Source: Neolentinus lepideus HHB14362 ss-1
Taxonomy: Eukaryota > Basidiomycota > Agaricomycetes > Gloeophyllales > Gloeophyllaceae
Direction of reading: 5' to 3'
Length of the DNA stretch: 64,000 bases
NCBI GenBank assembly: GCA_001632425.1
Contig: KV425554.1
Location: forward strand, 62,001-126,000
Each line of letters starts with the position of its first letter. Positions within the stretch are counted from its first letter, which is position 1. A program made the position numbers and the translations under genes. This document shows, piece by piece, positions 48,022 to 59,746 of this stretch. The notes beneath the pieces are model-generated. The model searched no databases. It was not told where the DNA came from and saw only the letters and a program-made list of their open reading frames with translations.

Positions 48022-49183
48022 CTATCTATCTCTGGCATCAAAACCGTCATGATTTGATGTGCTAACCACTCTGCGCAAACCTATGCCATCTGTCGTTGCC
48101 GATCTCGTGGACGTCGTGCTCCTTCGAGGTGGAGGATTCAATGAGAATGGGGGCGGCTTGCCATCGCCCCGTGGACTTCGAGGAGGCTCACTAGATACTC
48201 TTGGTGACAGCATCGGCGAGGGAAGACCGTTGAAGGAAAGCCCTGGTGACACCGGAGGCACACCAGGGGCAGGTCCTGGGGACCGCGGCGCTATGATACC
48301 TTCGGTCTCTCGTCTGCGTGGTCTGAGCCGAAGGCTAGGTATCGAATTAACAGGGAATATTTCGAGAAGTGATTTGAACAGAGACGATCGAGGTCGCGTC
48401 GTGGTAGGTTTCGAGGGACTCGTCGGTGTACCAGGGTCCCCTAAAACGAGATACGGTCGATAGACTGGTACATTAGGACTTGTATCACTCACCGGTAATT
48501 GTGGGCAAAGCGTTATCATTCGCGCTTAAACTCAGGAATAAGAAGAGCGGAGCAAGCCATACACAGATGCCAAAGAATGTCGCTATATCAGCAAAACCGT
48601 GGACTGGCAGTGGAGAAGACCCAGAGTAGCCACGATACGGTCTACGCGCCATTTGGCGAGCTTCGTTGGTTATGCGAGCGAAGTAGAAGAACCAGAGGAA
48701 GTGGTCGACCACCACTAGTACACATGAGGAGATGAATGAGAGAGAGACAAGCGAGATAAAAGGCCAAGACGCCGAGAAATTTTGGAGATAAACAAAGTGA
48801 CAGGCCACGGAGAAAAGAGTTTGCAGCAAGGGCAAAGAGTCGGAAAAGTAGAGGAGGATGTGCAACGCAATAATCACCTGGAACGACGCGTTAATTTCAG
48901 CATACCCATCCATAACCCGGAGACTACTCACATAGGTACCCCTTTGACCAATGATTTTGGCAGTCTTTGAGTGTTCTTCTATAACCTCTGAGATCCATAG
49001 TAGCCCGCTAGCTAGGCCATGGAATAAGCTGGGTGGCGATCCCTATGAAGATCAGACATACCTAAGGAGAGGACAACAAATACAAAAGCACCTAAGGCAG
49101 CTCCATAGCTGGCAACGATTCAGCACGTATAGTGGCTACGTTGAAAACAAGGATACACACCTAAGGAGGTGTAACAATGACAT
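48022..49183 (-). CDS. SVP26: SVP26/TEX261 family ER-Golgi sorting protein
   Basis: Svp26 is a multi-span membrane adaptor that loads mannosyltransferases into COPII vesicles. Exons (5' to 3') 49183-49161, 49108-49062, 49011-48932, 48877-48493 and 48440-48022 give 317 residues. Four hydrophobic segments are seen: YGAALGAFVFVVLSLASGLL, VIIALHILLYFSDSLPLLQT, WPFISLVSLSFISSCVLVVV and IATFFGICVWLAPLFLFLSL. The family signatures ISEVIEEHSKTAKIIGQRG and DHFLWFFYF are present. The C-terminal 120 residues are a Pro/Ser/Arg-rich cytosolic extension, longer than in animals. The first exon has 23 nt. It shares a 181-bp promoter with DID2. Confidence 0.88.
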
Positions 49184-49364
49184 ACGGGGTCACTGTAGGA
49201 CTCTTAGAAGGGTACTTCGAGGACGTGGCGGGGATAATTGGACGCGATACTGCCACGTGATCAAGACCTTGGGAACCCATGTATATCGTAACGAGACGCC
49301 ACCACTGCGATCGCACCTAACAATCACTACTGCAACTTCACTGTTACACTTTGCGCCAAGCAGA
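49184..49364. promoter_or_regulatory. 181-bp divergent promoter with a CACGTG box
   Basis: Between SVP26 (minus) and DID2 (plus), with CACGTG at 49254-49259. No TATA box is obvious. Confidence 0.4.
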
Positions 49365-50183
49365 ATGAGCAATCTTGAGAGTAAGGTCAATATATCTTAT
49401 GCTGTTAATCATCACTTATCCCTGTATCACAGAGACCCTATTCCAGCTCAAGGTATGCCTGGATTGCGGCGTAGGAGGCTAAGCTGATCATTCTGTCTTC
49501 AAGTTTACGGCCAAGACGCTAAATCGTCAAGCCAAGAATGCACAGAAGGACGAGAACAAAGAGAAATTGCGACTGAAGAAGGTACGTCTGTCTACCAGCG
49601 TTGTAGGCGTGCACTAACTTCAACCTCGATTGCAGGCACTTCAGCAGGGTAACAACGACGGCGCGCGAATATACGCTTCAAATGCTATCCGAAAGAAGAG
49701 CGAATCTTTGAACCTTCTTAGACTTGCCAGTCGGATAGACGCTGTCGCCAGCAGAGTAGAGACGGCTGTGACCATGCGCCAGGTGACAGGGAACATGACG
49801 TCTGTGGTCCGAGGCATGGACAAAGCCATGGAATCTATGAACCTCGAACGAGTGCGCGCCGTCCATGCTTTCATCGCATGTCTATTGCTGAGCTACCTGC
49901 GTAGATCTCCTTGATCATGGACAAGTTCGAGACACAATTCTCTGACCTCGACGTCCAAACCGCGTACATGGAAGACGCTATGGGATCCACAACAGCGGTT
50001 TCGACGCCACAAGACCAGGTAGATCAGCTCATCCTACAGACCGCCGACGAAGCCAAGATCGAGCTGCAGCACGACTTGGCGGCTAAGGATGTGCCAGCCC
50101 TTCCAGATCTTGCACCGAAAGACAAGGTGATGGAGGAAGACGCACGGCTGGCGGAGAGGTTGAGGGCATTGCGGCCTGCATGA
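49365..50183 (+). CDS. DID2: ESCRT-III-associated Did2/Vps46 (CHMP1)
   Basis: Did2/CHMP1 recruits Vps4 and Vta1 to recycle ESCRT-III at endosomes. Exons 49365-49380, 49433-49452, 49504-49581, 49636-49851 and 49905-50183 give 202 residues, the usual length. The N-terminal helix hairpin is basic ([20 protein letters not shown]), followed by [20 protein letters not shown] and [20 protein letters not shown]. The C-terminal MIT-interacting helix is [12 protein letters not shown], a typical MIM1. The first two exons have 16 and 20 nt; skipping exon 2 would break the start of the core domain. Confidence 0.93.
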
Positions 50184-50846
50184 AGCTCGGAATTCTAGAA
50201 CAAGGACGCAGAATCATACCTTGTATATCATACCTGTACTTCTAGTTTATTTTCTGGATCAGTTCATTACTTCGTATCCCTTCGCCGCCAGATGTGTTCC
50301 GGACCAGCAACGGCGCGTACAATAACATTCCATCCTCCTCCGGTAACACAATACAAATAATCTACTGAAACACTTATAGAGCAGCCCTTGAGGCAGTGAT
50401 ACACTAATGAAGCATCATCCAGGAACGCAGTAGCGGCGATTCAGACCAACAGAAGTGAAGTTGAAGTTGAATAGGAGGCGTTGCGCCAAGAATTAAGATT
50501 AAATGCGGCAATGTGATGTATGAATGTGACGACGAAGATGACGCATAAACGGAGATGAAATGCGAATGCAAGTACACATGCAGATTGCAACCCAAAAGCA
50601 CATACAGAACAGACGCAGGAGCAACAGATACAAATAAACAAAGCAATGGGACAGATTTAACGCGTAAACACAGGGCGGGCGGGGTTCGAGCAGGACAGGA
50701 CCGTCGGCCAAGGGAACTTTTTGACAAGACAGTGCAGAAGTGCGGCGAGCCAGCCAGCCACGCACAAACGAGGCGTACATGGGCGTCATACATCGGAGAG
50801 AACCGCAGCAACCCGGAAGCGATAACACCGGGGCACACCAGCATAG
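50184..50846. other. Convergent 3' spacer, 663 bp
   Basis: Between the stops of DID2 (plus) and the unknown Ser-rich gene (minus). 50440-50660 is A-rich on the plus strand with several ACAGA/ACAAA words. No gene recognised. Confidence 0.5.
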
Positions 50847-53773
50847 CTAAGTCACAACAGCAGAGGACACTTCGACGACTCTAACCAGTCGGTCCGTCAA
50901 CGCTCTCTTCACCCGATCGTCCGTCCGTGACCCAGACAGCGAGGACGGACCTGAATCAAGAATCTTCTTGACTCGCGTGATGAGCCCTGAGGATCCATCA
51001 AGAGGGATCTGACCCGCTTCGAACCGACGAATGTCTACAATAGAACAACCGCACGAGGAACGGCAGGCGACGAGTCAGCAAACACGTTGCACGAGCGTCA
51101 AGAGTGAGGTATAAAGAGCGACGCACATTTCTCGATTCGTTGCAGGCCGGGCTCCCCGACTGCAGCTCGCACTTCCATGAACAGCTGCTCGCGCTCCTTG
51201 TTTCGTATGATGCACATCCCATGACTATGGGGGAAGATGGCGTCCTCCTTGATTTTAGAGGGCGCCCACGCAAGACCAAGCCCGAGATCGAAGCTCTTAG
51301 CTTTAGTACTAGGCGCAGAATGGCTACTCGCATCATCTATTAGCGGACTTGAAGGCACAAGGTTCACTTTCGGGGTCTTGTTCGATAGAGGGGCCCCTCC
51401 ATTTTGTGGAGGAAACGCATCATTCTTCGGAGAAGCAGGAGGCGCGAAGGGCACTGCAGGCTCGAACTCGAAAGCGCCGAGTTGCCTATATCTGTGTTGA
51501 AGCGCTGACCGTGCCGGAGGATGGTGGTTTCTGCCCCAACTTCCTCCGCCCTCTCTGCCATCGGTGGATCCTCCCGAGGGCAATACACTCATCTGTGACT
51601 GGTTGCAACCGTGTCCGCGTGATCTCGCATGCGACGCAGTGGATGTCCCAGTTCCTCTCCGCTTCAGTGGTAGCGGAGCGACGGTGTCCTCGGTGTCCGA
51701 CAGGCTCTTGAATTGTATCTGCTGGGCATGCTTCCTAGAGTTGGCATTTGCACTAGTCACCGAAGCGTCGACGACTCTCGCATTGCGGTGCCCCTCTAAT
51801 GCCCTCTCCCTCTCCTTCCTAGCTGTAGGCCTTCGGTCCAGTGACTTGCCGCCAGCGCTGCTCCCGCTAGCAGGCCTTTCGAAATCAAAACTTCCATGCT
51901 TCAATCTCCTAGCCGTCTTCGGGTCCACGTGTCCCGTCTTCGAGCCGGACTCACCGCTAGACCTCTTCACCCTAGCGGTATACCCATTCCCATTCGTACT
52001 AGCCCCGGCCGTGTACGGCCTCCCAATCCCAACAGTGGCTCTAGCCACATTCTTGTCTCTGGGAAGATCCCGAAGTATGGGTTCTCCTACGACGCGAATA
52101 TCTAGCTTCGCCGCCTTCTCCTTCCTCTCCTTACTCCTTCCTTTCCCGCCGAAGCCAAGCACCAACGGCGAACACCGTCCAAGCTTCTCGGTACCGATAC
52201 TGTCCCTTTCCGCCGCATTCGCATTCCCCATCTGCTGGGGCGACGTGTACGCCCGCGTGGGTGCAGGACCGTTATAGCCTCGCCCGTGCGTAGGCGAAGT
52301 AACAGCCCTTGTAGGCATAGGATGCGGAGAGACGACAGCAACGCTGGCTTTCTTCTTCGGCCGGCTGTCAGCCTTGACATCGAATAGATCCGGGCCACTT
52401 CGCCCATGCCCAACTGGCTTTTCGCCCGATGCAGCAGGTCTTTTGCCGGGGTTCCCAGAACTCGTTGACGCGTGCAACGTGGGCCCAGACGCGGAGCCCG
52501 AGTTAGACGCTGAGAAGAAGCGCCAGCACGTTTGGCTTCGCCCTCTTTCCTTCCTGGGAGAGCCAGGAACGGAGTATACTCCGACAGTAGGGCTTTGTGA
52601 TCTGGTCGGAGGATTGGATATAGGAATGGGGGAACCTGACCGTGAATGTGGTAAAGGTGCGGATGATTTCCTCGGGCTTGATAATCCACGCAGAAGCTTG
52701 GTAAACGGATTCGGCGATTTCGTTCGTGATTGCGTGGGGGTGTCATGAGAACGGGGAGCAGCACGAGCATCTGCAAGACGTCGCTGAGGAGAGGCCACAG
52801 GGGATGTGAGGTCGTGAACATCAGGCATAAAAGTAGGAGGCGGAATTGAGAGGCCCTCCAATCGTCTCGGTCGTTGAAGTGTCTTGTGGTGGTCGGTGAC
52901 AGTCGTATTGGTCGCGACGGACGTAGATGCGCTGAGGGGACGTGATGGCGATCGTCTGCTCGGTTTCGACGGCCTTCTAGCGGGAGAAATTGTTGGAACG
53001 TCATGCTGAGGGTCGTCTCGATGATGGTCATTGTCGTCGTCCAAACTGATGTGGCGTGCATGAGAGTTGCGATCATGCGGCGTAGCAGGAGATACGACAG
53101 GTACAGGCTCCGCTGAGTGTGATCGACGTGCTGCGGCCAGCACAGGTCGCGAGGCAGAACGTGAACGATGAATGAAGGTGTAAAACTGAAAATACGCGCA
53201 AAACGCGAGGCTTTTAGATCGAAACACTAAATGCAGCGTTATCAATACATACCTTGCTTTCTTTGCCTGTTGCTCCGTTCTTCCCATGTTCGCCCAGGTC
53301 AGGATACATCTGGAGGTGTGGGACGTTGAGATCGGGCTGTCCCATCGGCGCCGCATAACCTGCCAGGAGCAGATCCTCCTCGTCGTCGGTAGATTCGATC
53401 TGAGAAGGCACACAGCGTGCGGAAGGGAATGGGTCGCGTGAAAGAGCCAAAACGACGCGTCGAAACATACCTGGGTGGAGAGAGTGGTTAACTGACGCCT
53501 TGTCCTGCTATTTGAGCGTACGAACGAGTAGAACTGGGGAGTCGAGTAACACGTGTCAGAGTAAACGCAGGCGGGGTATAAAGAGGAATGGGATATGAAT
53601 TAACATACATCTCTGGATAACCTAATGCGCGTAGAGTCGAGTAAACGCAGACTAGCTCGCGTGTCTTGGGATTGTCTTGCGGAAGCAACAACGTGGTCGA
53701 AGTCCTGGAGGGACGCGGAAGGAGTGGAAGGGGCGAGGGAGGACTGGGATGTGGATTGGATAGAGTCTGCCAT
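50847..53773 (-). CDS. Unknown large Ser/Pro/Arg-rich protein
   Basis: I do not recognise this protein. Exons (5' to 3') 53773-53609, 53533-53471, 53399-53253, 53185-51127 and 51034-50847 give 873 residues with all phases consistent. The first 130 residues look ordered: FYSFVRSNSRTRRQLTTLST, STDDEEDLLLAGYAAP, then DLNVPHLQMYPDLGEHG. About 600 residues of disordered Ser/Pro/Arg/Lys-rich sequence follow, with many SP sites, probable phosphorylation targets. The C-terminal 100 residues look ordered again (KEREQLFMEVRAAVGEPGLQ, YIRRFEAGQIPLDGSSGLIT, RVKKILDSGPSSL). The layout suggests a scaffold or regulatory protein. It is divergent from the CysA-type gene. Confidence 0.65.
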
Positions 53774-53951
53774 GACGGAGCAGCATGTGTCTGGTCTATA
53801 GTTGGACGCAGGAACGTTGTGCTGACGCCGGGCTGCTGTTGGGAATAGGACAACGCATTCAACCACAACCTTGCTCAGCCAAACCAACCTCGAGGCTCCG
53901 GCATATTCCGACCCGTGGGAACTCATCGGCATCTCCCGTTATGGTGCAGAA
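53774..53951. promoter_or_regulatory. 178-bp divergent promoter
   Basis: Between the unknown Ser-rich gene (minus) and the CysA-type gene (plus). If the latter starts at 54030 instead, the gap is 256 bp. No known box recognised. Confidence 0.35.
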
Positions 53952-55796
53952 ATGTCACCATCGCCCGTCCATACTAAATTCATCCAGCCATGGCTGCTGC
54001 GCCGCCGTCGTTCTCGACAGCGAACACTCATGAGCGCCGTCGTTGCCCGCGCTCAGCCCGTCGTACACCTCCTCAAAAGATCCCATCTCAAAGTAGCACG
54101 CGCAAGGCTCAATGTCGCCCGCGCTTCATCCTCCTCCGCGGTCCACAATGCTCCCATCTGGCCGTCGTTCCCTTGCGTAGATGCTCATGCTGATCGCGAG
54201 TCTCGCATTAGAGCCTCTTTCTCCTCCTCTGAAACGCGCGCGTCCTCAGACGGACCGGAACCGCCGTACGCAAGGCCCTCGCCCCAGTCGTACCATGTCT
54301 ATCATCACGCAAGCCCTATATCTCTGACCTACGGCTCGAGTCTGCCCTCCTTCGATATTGCTTACGAGACATGGGGCACCTTATCACCCACCAAGGATAA
54401 TGCCATACTTTTGCACACGGGCCTTTCCGCATCCTCGCACGCTGCATCCACGGAACTCAATCCGTCCGAAGGCTGGTGGGAGAAATTCGTCGGCCCTGGA
54501 CTTGCCTTGGATACAGACAAGTACTTTATCATCTGCACGAATGTTCTCGGCGGCTGCTATGGCTCAACAGGTCCCTCATCTATCGACCCGCGGACAAACC
54601 AGCCGTATGCGACCACGTTCCCAATTCTATCCATCTTCGATATGGTCCGGGCGCAATTCAATCTTCTGGATCATCTAGGGATAAACTATCTCTATGCGAG
54701 CGTAGGAAGCAGTATGGGTGCCATGCAAAGTTTGGCGGCAGGTTGGTTGTATCCTCAGCGAGTAGGGAAGGTGGTGAGCATTAGTGGAACAGCCCGGAGT
54801 AGTCCATCTGCCATTGCGATGCGCTTCGCGCAGCGCTCTGGTGAGTAATTATGTGACCGGCTTGATTTCGTTACAATAACCTTTAGCCTTCCGCGATGAC
54901 AGTGCTAATGGCGGATCCCAATTGGAACAACGGTTTCTATTATGATCGTTTACCACCTCACACGGGCATGAAGCTTGCTAGACGTAAGTTGACACTGTCG
55001 GAAATCGTATCGACCCGGAACTAAACAAACCCTTTCCTCTTGAACAGAAATCGCAACTATCACGTATCGTTCAGGACCAGAATGGGATATCCGTTTCGGC
55101 CGCAAAGTACGACCATTACCATTGTCTGAAGAACCAGAGGACGCGGTGTCACGTTCACCGGCGTTATGTCCAGATTTTTTGATCGAGACGTACCTTGATC
55201 ACCAGGTAAGCTCCGAGACAGTGAGATGGCATAGATCCGGCTGACTGTCGTTGTCTTTCACCCAGGGCGAGCAATTTTGTCTGAAATACGATGCCAATTC
55301 TCTCATTTACGTCTCAAAAGCCATGGATCTCTTTGACCTCACCCTTCCCGCCCTCGAAGAGCTCAACTTGGCCCTTCCCTCCCCATCCCCATCTTCATCC
55401 GCTCCGTATGACCCGTCCTCCCTGCCAAAGCCCCCCCACATCGCTGAGGCTCCAAGACGACACACATCCCACTCAAAACACCACCCCCCTCCACCGAATC
55501 CTCCACCGCATCTACCGGACCTTGCTGCGGGCTTAGCACCGCTGTCGAATACGCCTACGCTGATATTGGGTGTGCAGAGTGATATATTGTTTCCGGTGGA
55601 GCAACAGCGGGAGGTGGCGGATGCGCTGCGGATGGCGGGGAATCAGAGAGTGAGTTATTATGAGCTTGGAGGGGTGTGGGGGCATGATACTTTCTTGTGA
55701 GTCCCTCCGTGCAGCTGAGATTGTTCGTTAATCTGAGAACCGTATTCTAGATTGGACGTGCAAAATGTTGGCGGTGCAATTAGAGGATTCCTATAG
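53952..55796 (+). CDS. Mitochondrial serine O-acetyltransferase, CysA/Cys2 type
   Basis: An alpha/beta-hydrolase of the MetX family. The sequence is closest in my memory to fungal CysA/Cys2, which acetylates L-serine in mitochondria for cysteine synthesis, rather than to Met2 homoserine acetyltransferase. Exons 53952-54840, 54903-54983, 55048-55205, 55266-55696 and 55751-55796 give 534 residues. The N-terminus is Arg-rich and lacks acids ([10 protein letters not shown]), a likely mitochondrial leader. Motifs: [35 protein letters not shown], the nucleophile elbow [15 protein letters not shown] (about 250), [17 protein letters not shown] sequence, [16 protein letters not shown], the Asp of [13 protein letters not shown] and the His of WGHDTFLLD. 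A Pro/His-rich insert (about 415-450) precedes the last strand. An in-frame start at 54030 would also keep a leader. Confidence 0.82.
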
Positions 55797-56157
55797 TTAT
55801 TTTACATTGCTTTGCCCCATTGTGAAGCACCTATAGGCTGTTCTTTAGATCTGTGCTTTAGTTCATATTGAACATGCATGCTTGCTGCATGGTGTCCATG
55901 ATACACGAGATCTTGCTGTGTTGACTGTGCCTTCAGTCAATGAGGACCTGCTAACGATACTGGGAATAATTTCGCCGTAATTTATGCTCTCAAATCATTT
56001 GGACCCATACGCGCCCACATTGCACTGGCAGCGGCCTTTGCCGATACGCATTACTGCGCTTGCACTGCAGCTTGATCTTCTGCAGCAACTGTCCTCTAGG
56101 AACAATCGACGCGCTTGAATACAGTGTTTAACTCTCTGCTGTGCACACCCTGTTGCC
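55797..56157. other. Spacer, 361 bp
   Basis: 3' end of the CysA-type gene and promoter of VPS60, both plus strand. No element recognised. Confidence 0.45.
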
Positions 56158-57091
56158 ATGAACCGGATATTTGGGACGTCAACGAGCAAGAAGCCAAAAC
56201 CATCGTTGCAGGATGCTATTGCATCAGTACGCATATGACATTCCCTCCTCAATATTGCTCAACGATCTCAAAGAAAGCACTCTGTTAGACTGATTCCAGA
56301 GTTGCGTCAATAGAAGTTAAGATTAAGAAGCTAGATGGAGAGCTAGCGCGTTACAAGGAACAGATGAGCAAGCTGCGTACTGGGCCGGGCAAGGTGCGCC
56401 ACATCTCCTGTAATTCAAGATATTTGTGAAACGATGTCCTCGTCCTAATAGGACGCTATCCAACAACGCGCCCTCCGGACCCTCAAGCAAAAACGCATGT
56501 ACGAGGGGCAGCTCGCACAACTCCAGCAGCAGACCTTCAACATGGAGTCCGCCTCGCTCGCAACCGAGAACCTGCGCAACACGATGGCGACAGTCGAGGC
56601 GATGAAGCAGGCGAATAAAGAGATTAAGAAACAGTACGGGAAGTTCGATATTGACAAGATTGAGGTGCGCTTTTGTGTTGGAGGGTGAATGGGACTGGTG
56701 ATTTACTCGAGCGGTGTTTTAGAATATGCATTACGATATGGAGGACCTGCTGGAGCAGGCGAACGAGATTCAAGAGACGCTGGGCCGTTCGTATGCGGTC
56801 CCGGATGAGATTGACGAGGCGGATCTAGAAGCTGGTTAGTAGTTACTTTTCCTTGGCAGAAATGCGTCTGATGCTACCATGCACCCTGTAGAACTGGACG
56901 CACTAGCTTTGGAAGAAGATGAAGAGAGTACATCGTATCTGGCCGATCTCAACAAGGCTCCGGACTTTGTGGACGAGCCCCCTGTAGAGCTGAGCGAAGT
57001 GAGTGCCTTCCCAACCATTATAATGACTGAGTCGGGCTTAGCGATGTTACTCTAGACCCCGCAACACGAAGCAGTCAAGACGACAGTCTAA
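56158..57091 (+). CDS. VPS60: ESCRT-III-related Vps60/Mos10 (CHMP5)
   Basis: Vps60/CHMP5 binds Vta1 and promotes Vps4 activity in multivesicular-body sorting. Exons 56158-56226, 56289-56393, 56452-56664, 56723-56834, 56892-56998 and 57056-57091 give 213 residues. Family features in order: MNRIFGTSTSKKPKPSLQDA, TDSRVASIEVKIKKLDGELA, LRTLKQKRMYEGQLAQLQQQ, then DDxL-like acidic helices (NMHYDMEDLLEQANEIQETL, GRSYAVPDEIDEADLEAELD). The N-terminal core is basic and the C-terminal half acidic, as in all CHMPs. It lies 6 kb from DID2, whose product also binds Vta1. Confidence 0.93.
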
Positions 57092-57297
57092 TGAGTTTAA
57101 TGATTCTCTGGAGTCGGCACACATTATGAGGTTTATGAAGTTAATAAAGTGTAACATTTCCATCTGTCATGTAATATATGTACTGTCAGGACATTCCAGG
57201 ATTTATTCCATTCACAACGTCGTACTTCTAAGTCTGTGACGTATGCAGGGCGCATAATTTCTTCGGCGTACTCAGGCAACTTGATGTAATTTTATAA

Positions 57298-59614
57298 TTA
57301 ACCGTACCGCTTCGCCATCGTTCGCTCCGAGAACCAATCATCTGCACTTCTAGTATCCTCGACAGAGGCGATATTCACGATCGTTGACTTACTCTGTGAA
57401 TCTAATACAGACAAAAAGATCAGCCTCACTCTGCAACAGTCATATCAAAACTCACAAGCCTCCAACGCCTCGATACCGTTCTCCCTCCCAATTCCACTCT
57501 CCTTCATTCCTCCCCTAATCGTACCAGCGCATCAATCACTATTTACGCTTTCACAATGGGAAGACCACTCACCAAGGTGAACTAGGATCATTCCGATGGT
57601 GTGTATTCACCCACACTAGCCCCGCCTCAATCCTCGCCGCAACCCTGTGCGCCCTCGACAAATCCTGGGTCCAGATTCCCGCCCCCAACCCATACTTGCA
57701 CTTATTCGCGAGCTCGACGCCGTCACTTTCGCTCGCGAACGACTTCACCACCACGACGGGCCCAAAAACCTCCTCCTGCCACAGTTCGTCCTCGATATCG
57801 ATGTCTGCGAGGACCGTGGGGGCAAAGAAGCTGCCCTTCATGAAGTCGAATCCGTCGAGCGTAGAAGTGCCGGTCATTCGCTTCCCGCCGACGAGGATCT
57901 TCCCTGAAGCACGGTTTTGGACCATGTTCTGGATACGCTCCAGGTGTCGGGGGCTGATCACGGAACCCATCGTCGATTGGGGATTCATCGCTAGCGCATA
58001 CATCAGAATGGTCAGGATATATTAAAATAGAGTTGCTTACGGTTTCCCATCCTCTCCGTAATCCTTCCCACTTTCTCAATGAACCGCGCTATGAACGCGT
58101 CATAAATCCCTTCTTGAATGATAATACGCGTTCCGGATACACATGTCTGCCCTGATGCGACGAAGGACGCGAACGCCGCACCGTTGACGGCAGATTCTAG
58201 GTCGGCGTCATTGAATACTACGATCGGGGCCTGCGTTACATATTAATATTAGGCGACAGAACTCAGAAAAGCAGGAGAGAAGGGACTTGTACCTTTCCAC
58301 CGAGCTCGGCTGTGAAGCTGGCGAGGTTTGAGCCGACTATGCTCCCCAGGGCTCGTCCGGTCGCGGTTCCCGCCTACGCCAAAATATGAATGACATAATG
58401 CTGCTGGAGAATAGGCAGTGGGGAAACGTACCGTGATATCGACTTTCCGGACGAGGGGGTCGGACACGATGTCTTTGCCCGTCGTCACGCCATAGCCCGG
58501 AAGAACTGACAGAACACCGTCGGGAACTTGACTGGTTATCAGCTACTCAGATTATCTGTAGACAGCGTGGTAGGCTTACTTCCGGCGTCCTTAGCAATTT
58601 CAGCGAATTCGAGTACTGAGATGGGTGCCAACTGGTGTGACAAGACTCAGTCAGATGTAGCAAATCGGATAACAAGACATACCTCAGAAGGCTTAACGAG
58701 TACACTGTTACCTGCTGCGAGTGCAGGCGCGATTTTCTTAACCGCGATCAACAGTGGATGGTTAAATGGCTTATAACGCCAAACGTGTCATAGCCAAACT
58801 CGCAGATATCGGAGTACGACCTACGGTAATGAGGGCTACGACTCCTAATGGCACCCTCTGCACATAATTCAATAGCGGTCCTTGAGTCGGCGCAACGTAA
58901 GCTTGGTGCGTCCGTAGCAACGCTGCGTAATACTCGCTTTCTGAGGCTGTAGACTCGTTGTATTCTTTTTGGAAAGAAAGCTTACAGCCACTCTGGAAGA
59001 CGGCCAAGCTGCGCCTTCATCTCGCGTATTGTCCGCCCAGTCTGCAATGTCTCAAGTTCTGCGAACTCAGGCACGCGGGACCGTAAAACTTGAGCTAGAC
59101 GCGCGAGAACGGTTGATCGGTGGAGGGAGCTCGCGCGAGACCAGATGCCGGATTGGCAGACATCGTTGGCGTGTTTAATAGTCTCTTTGACATCGACAGG
59201 AGATGCAGATACTACGCTGTATGTGCATCATGAATAAGAAATCATTTAGGAGCAGAAACGAGGACTAACGTGCAGAGATCCTCTCCGGTAGCAGGGTTGA
59301 TGACAGGGATTCTAAAGAAGAGTCCGCATTACACAAATGAATAATGTGAAATCTTGACATTACTCTTCACGACGTTCGGATGCAGCTCTCTTGGCGCTAT
59401 CAGCAGCAGTGAAGGGAGTATAACGCTCCCTGTACGCAGCATATCGCGAGCGTGAAATGGCCTGTTCATAGAGAAAATCACAAAATCAGCAAGCATAAAA
59501 CAAGCAAATACTTACAAAACGCAGAGCCCTTGTAGGCTTCATGGTCGCGCGACCGAAGGATGTAGTCACTGTCCAGTATCGGAGGCACTCCTCGAAGCAT
59601 TCGGACGCGTTCAT
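57298..59614 (-). CDS. Aldehyde dehydrogenase family protein
   Basis: An NAD(P)+-dependent aldehyde dehydrogenase. Thirteen exons, 5' to 3': 59614-59516, 59461-59364, 59311-59270, 59216-58986, 58936-58825, 58769-58683, 58631-58580, 58526-58432, 58373-58293, 58230-58041, 57990-57573, 57514-57456, 57401-57298, giving 555 residues. The first 50 residues are rich in Arg and Thr without the usual fold, so mitochondrial import is possible. Seen: VINPATGEDLC, LETLQTGRTIREM, PFNHPLLIAVKKIAPALAAG, SVLVKPSE, the Glu in ASFTAELGGKAP, the catalytic Cys in GQTCVSGTR (about 329), EEVFGPVVVV, GLVWVNTHHRNDPSSPWGG and MKESGIGRENG. The substrate is not predictable; succinate-semialdehyde or related small aldehydes are options. 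A second in-frame ATG lies 24 codons downstream. Confidence 0.88.
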
Positions 59615-59746
59615 GGAATTACCGCTAATTGCCGTCACGTGGTGAGAGATCGGGATCTGTCGATCCCAAAGTTTTGGACTGAACTCTGCTGCTAGCCTTC
59701 CTCTGTTCTCTAATATTGCTGGTGGCCGTGCTCTGCGTCCGCAACC
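59615..59746. promoter_or_regulatory. 132-bp divergent promoter with a CACGTG box
   Basis: Between the aldehyde dehydrogenase (minus) and RPA190 (plus). CACGTG lies at 59636-59641. Confidence 0.45.
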
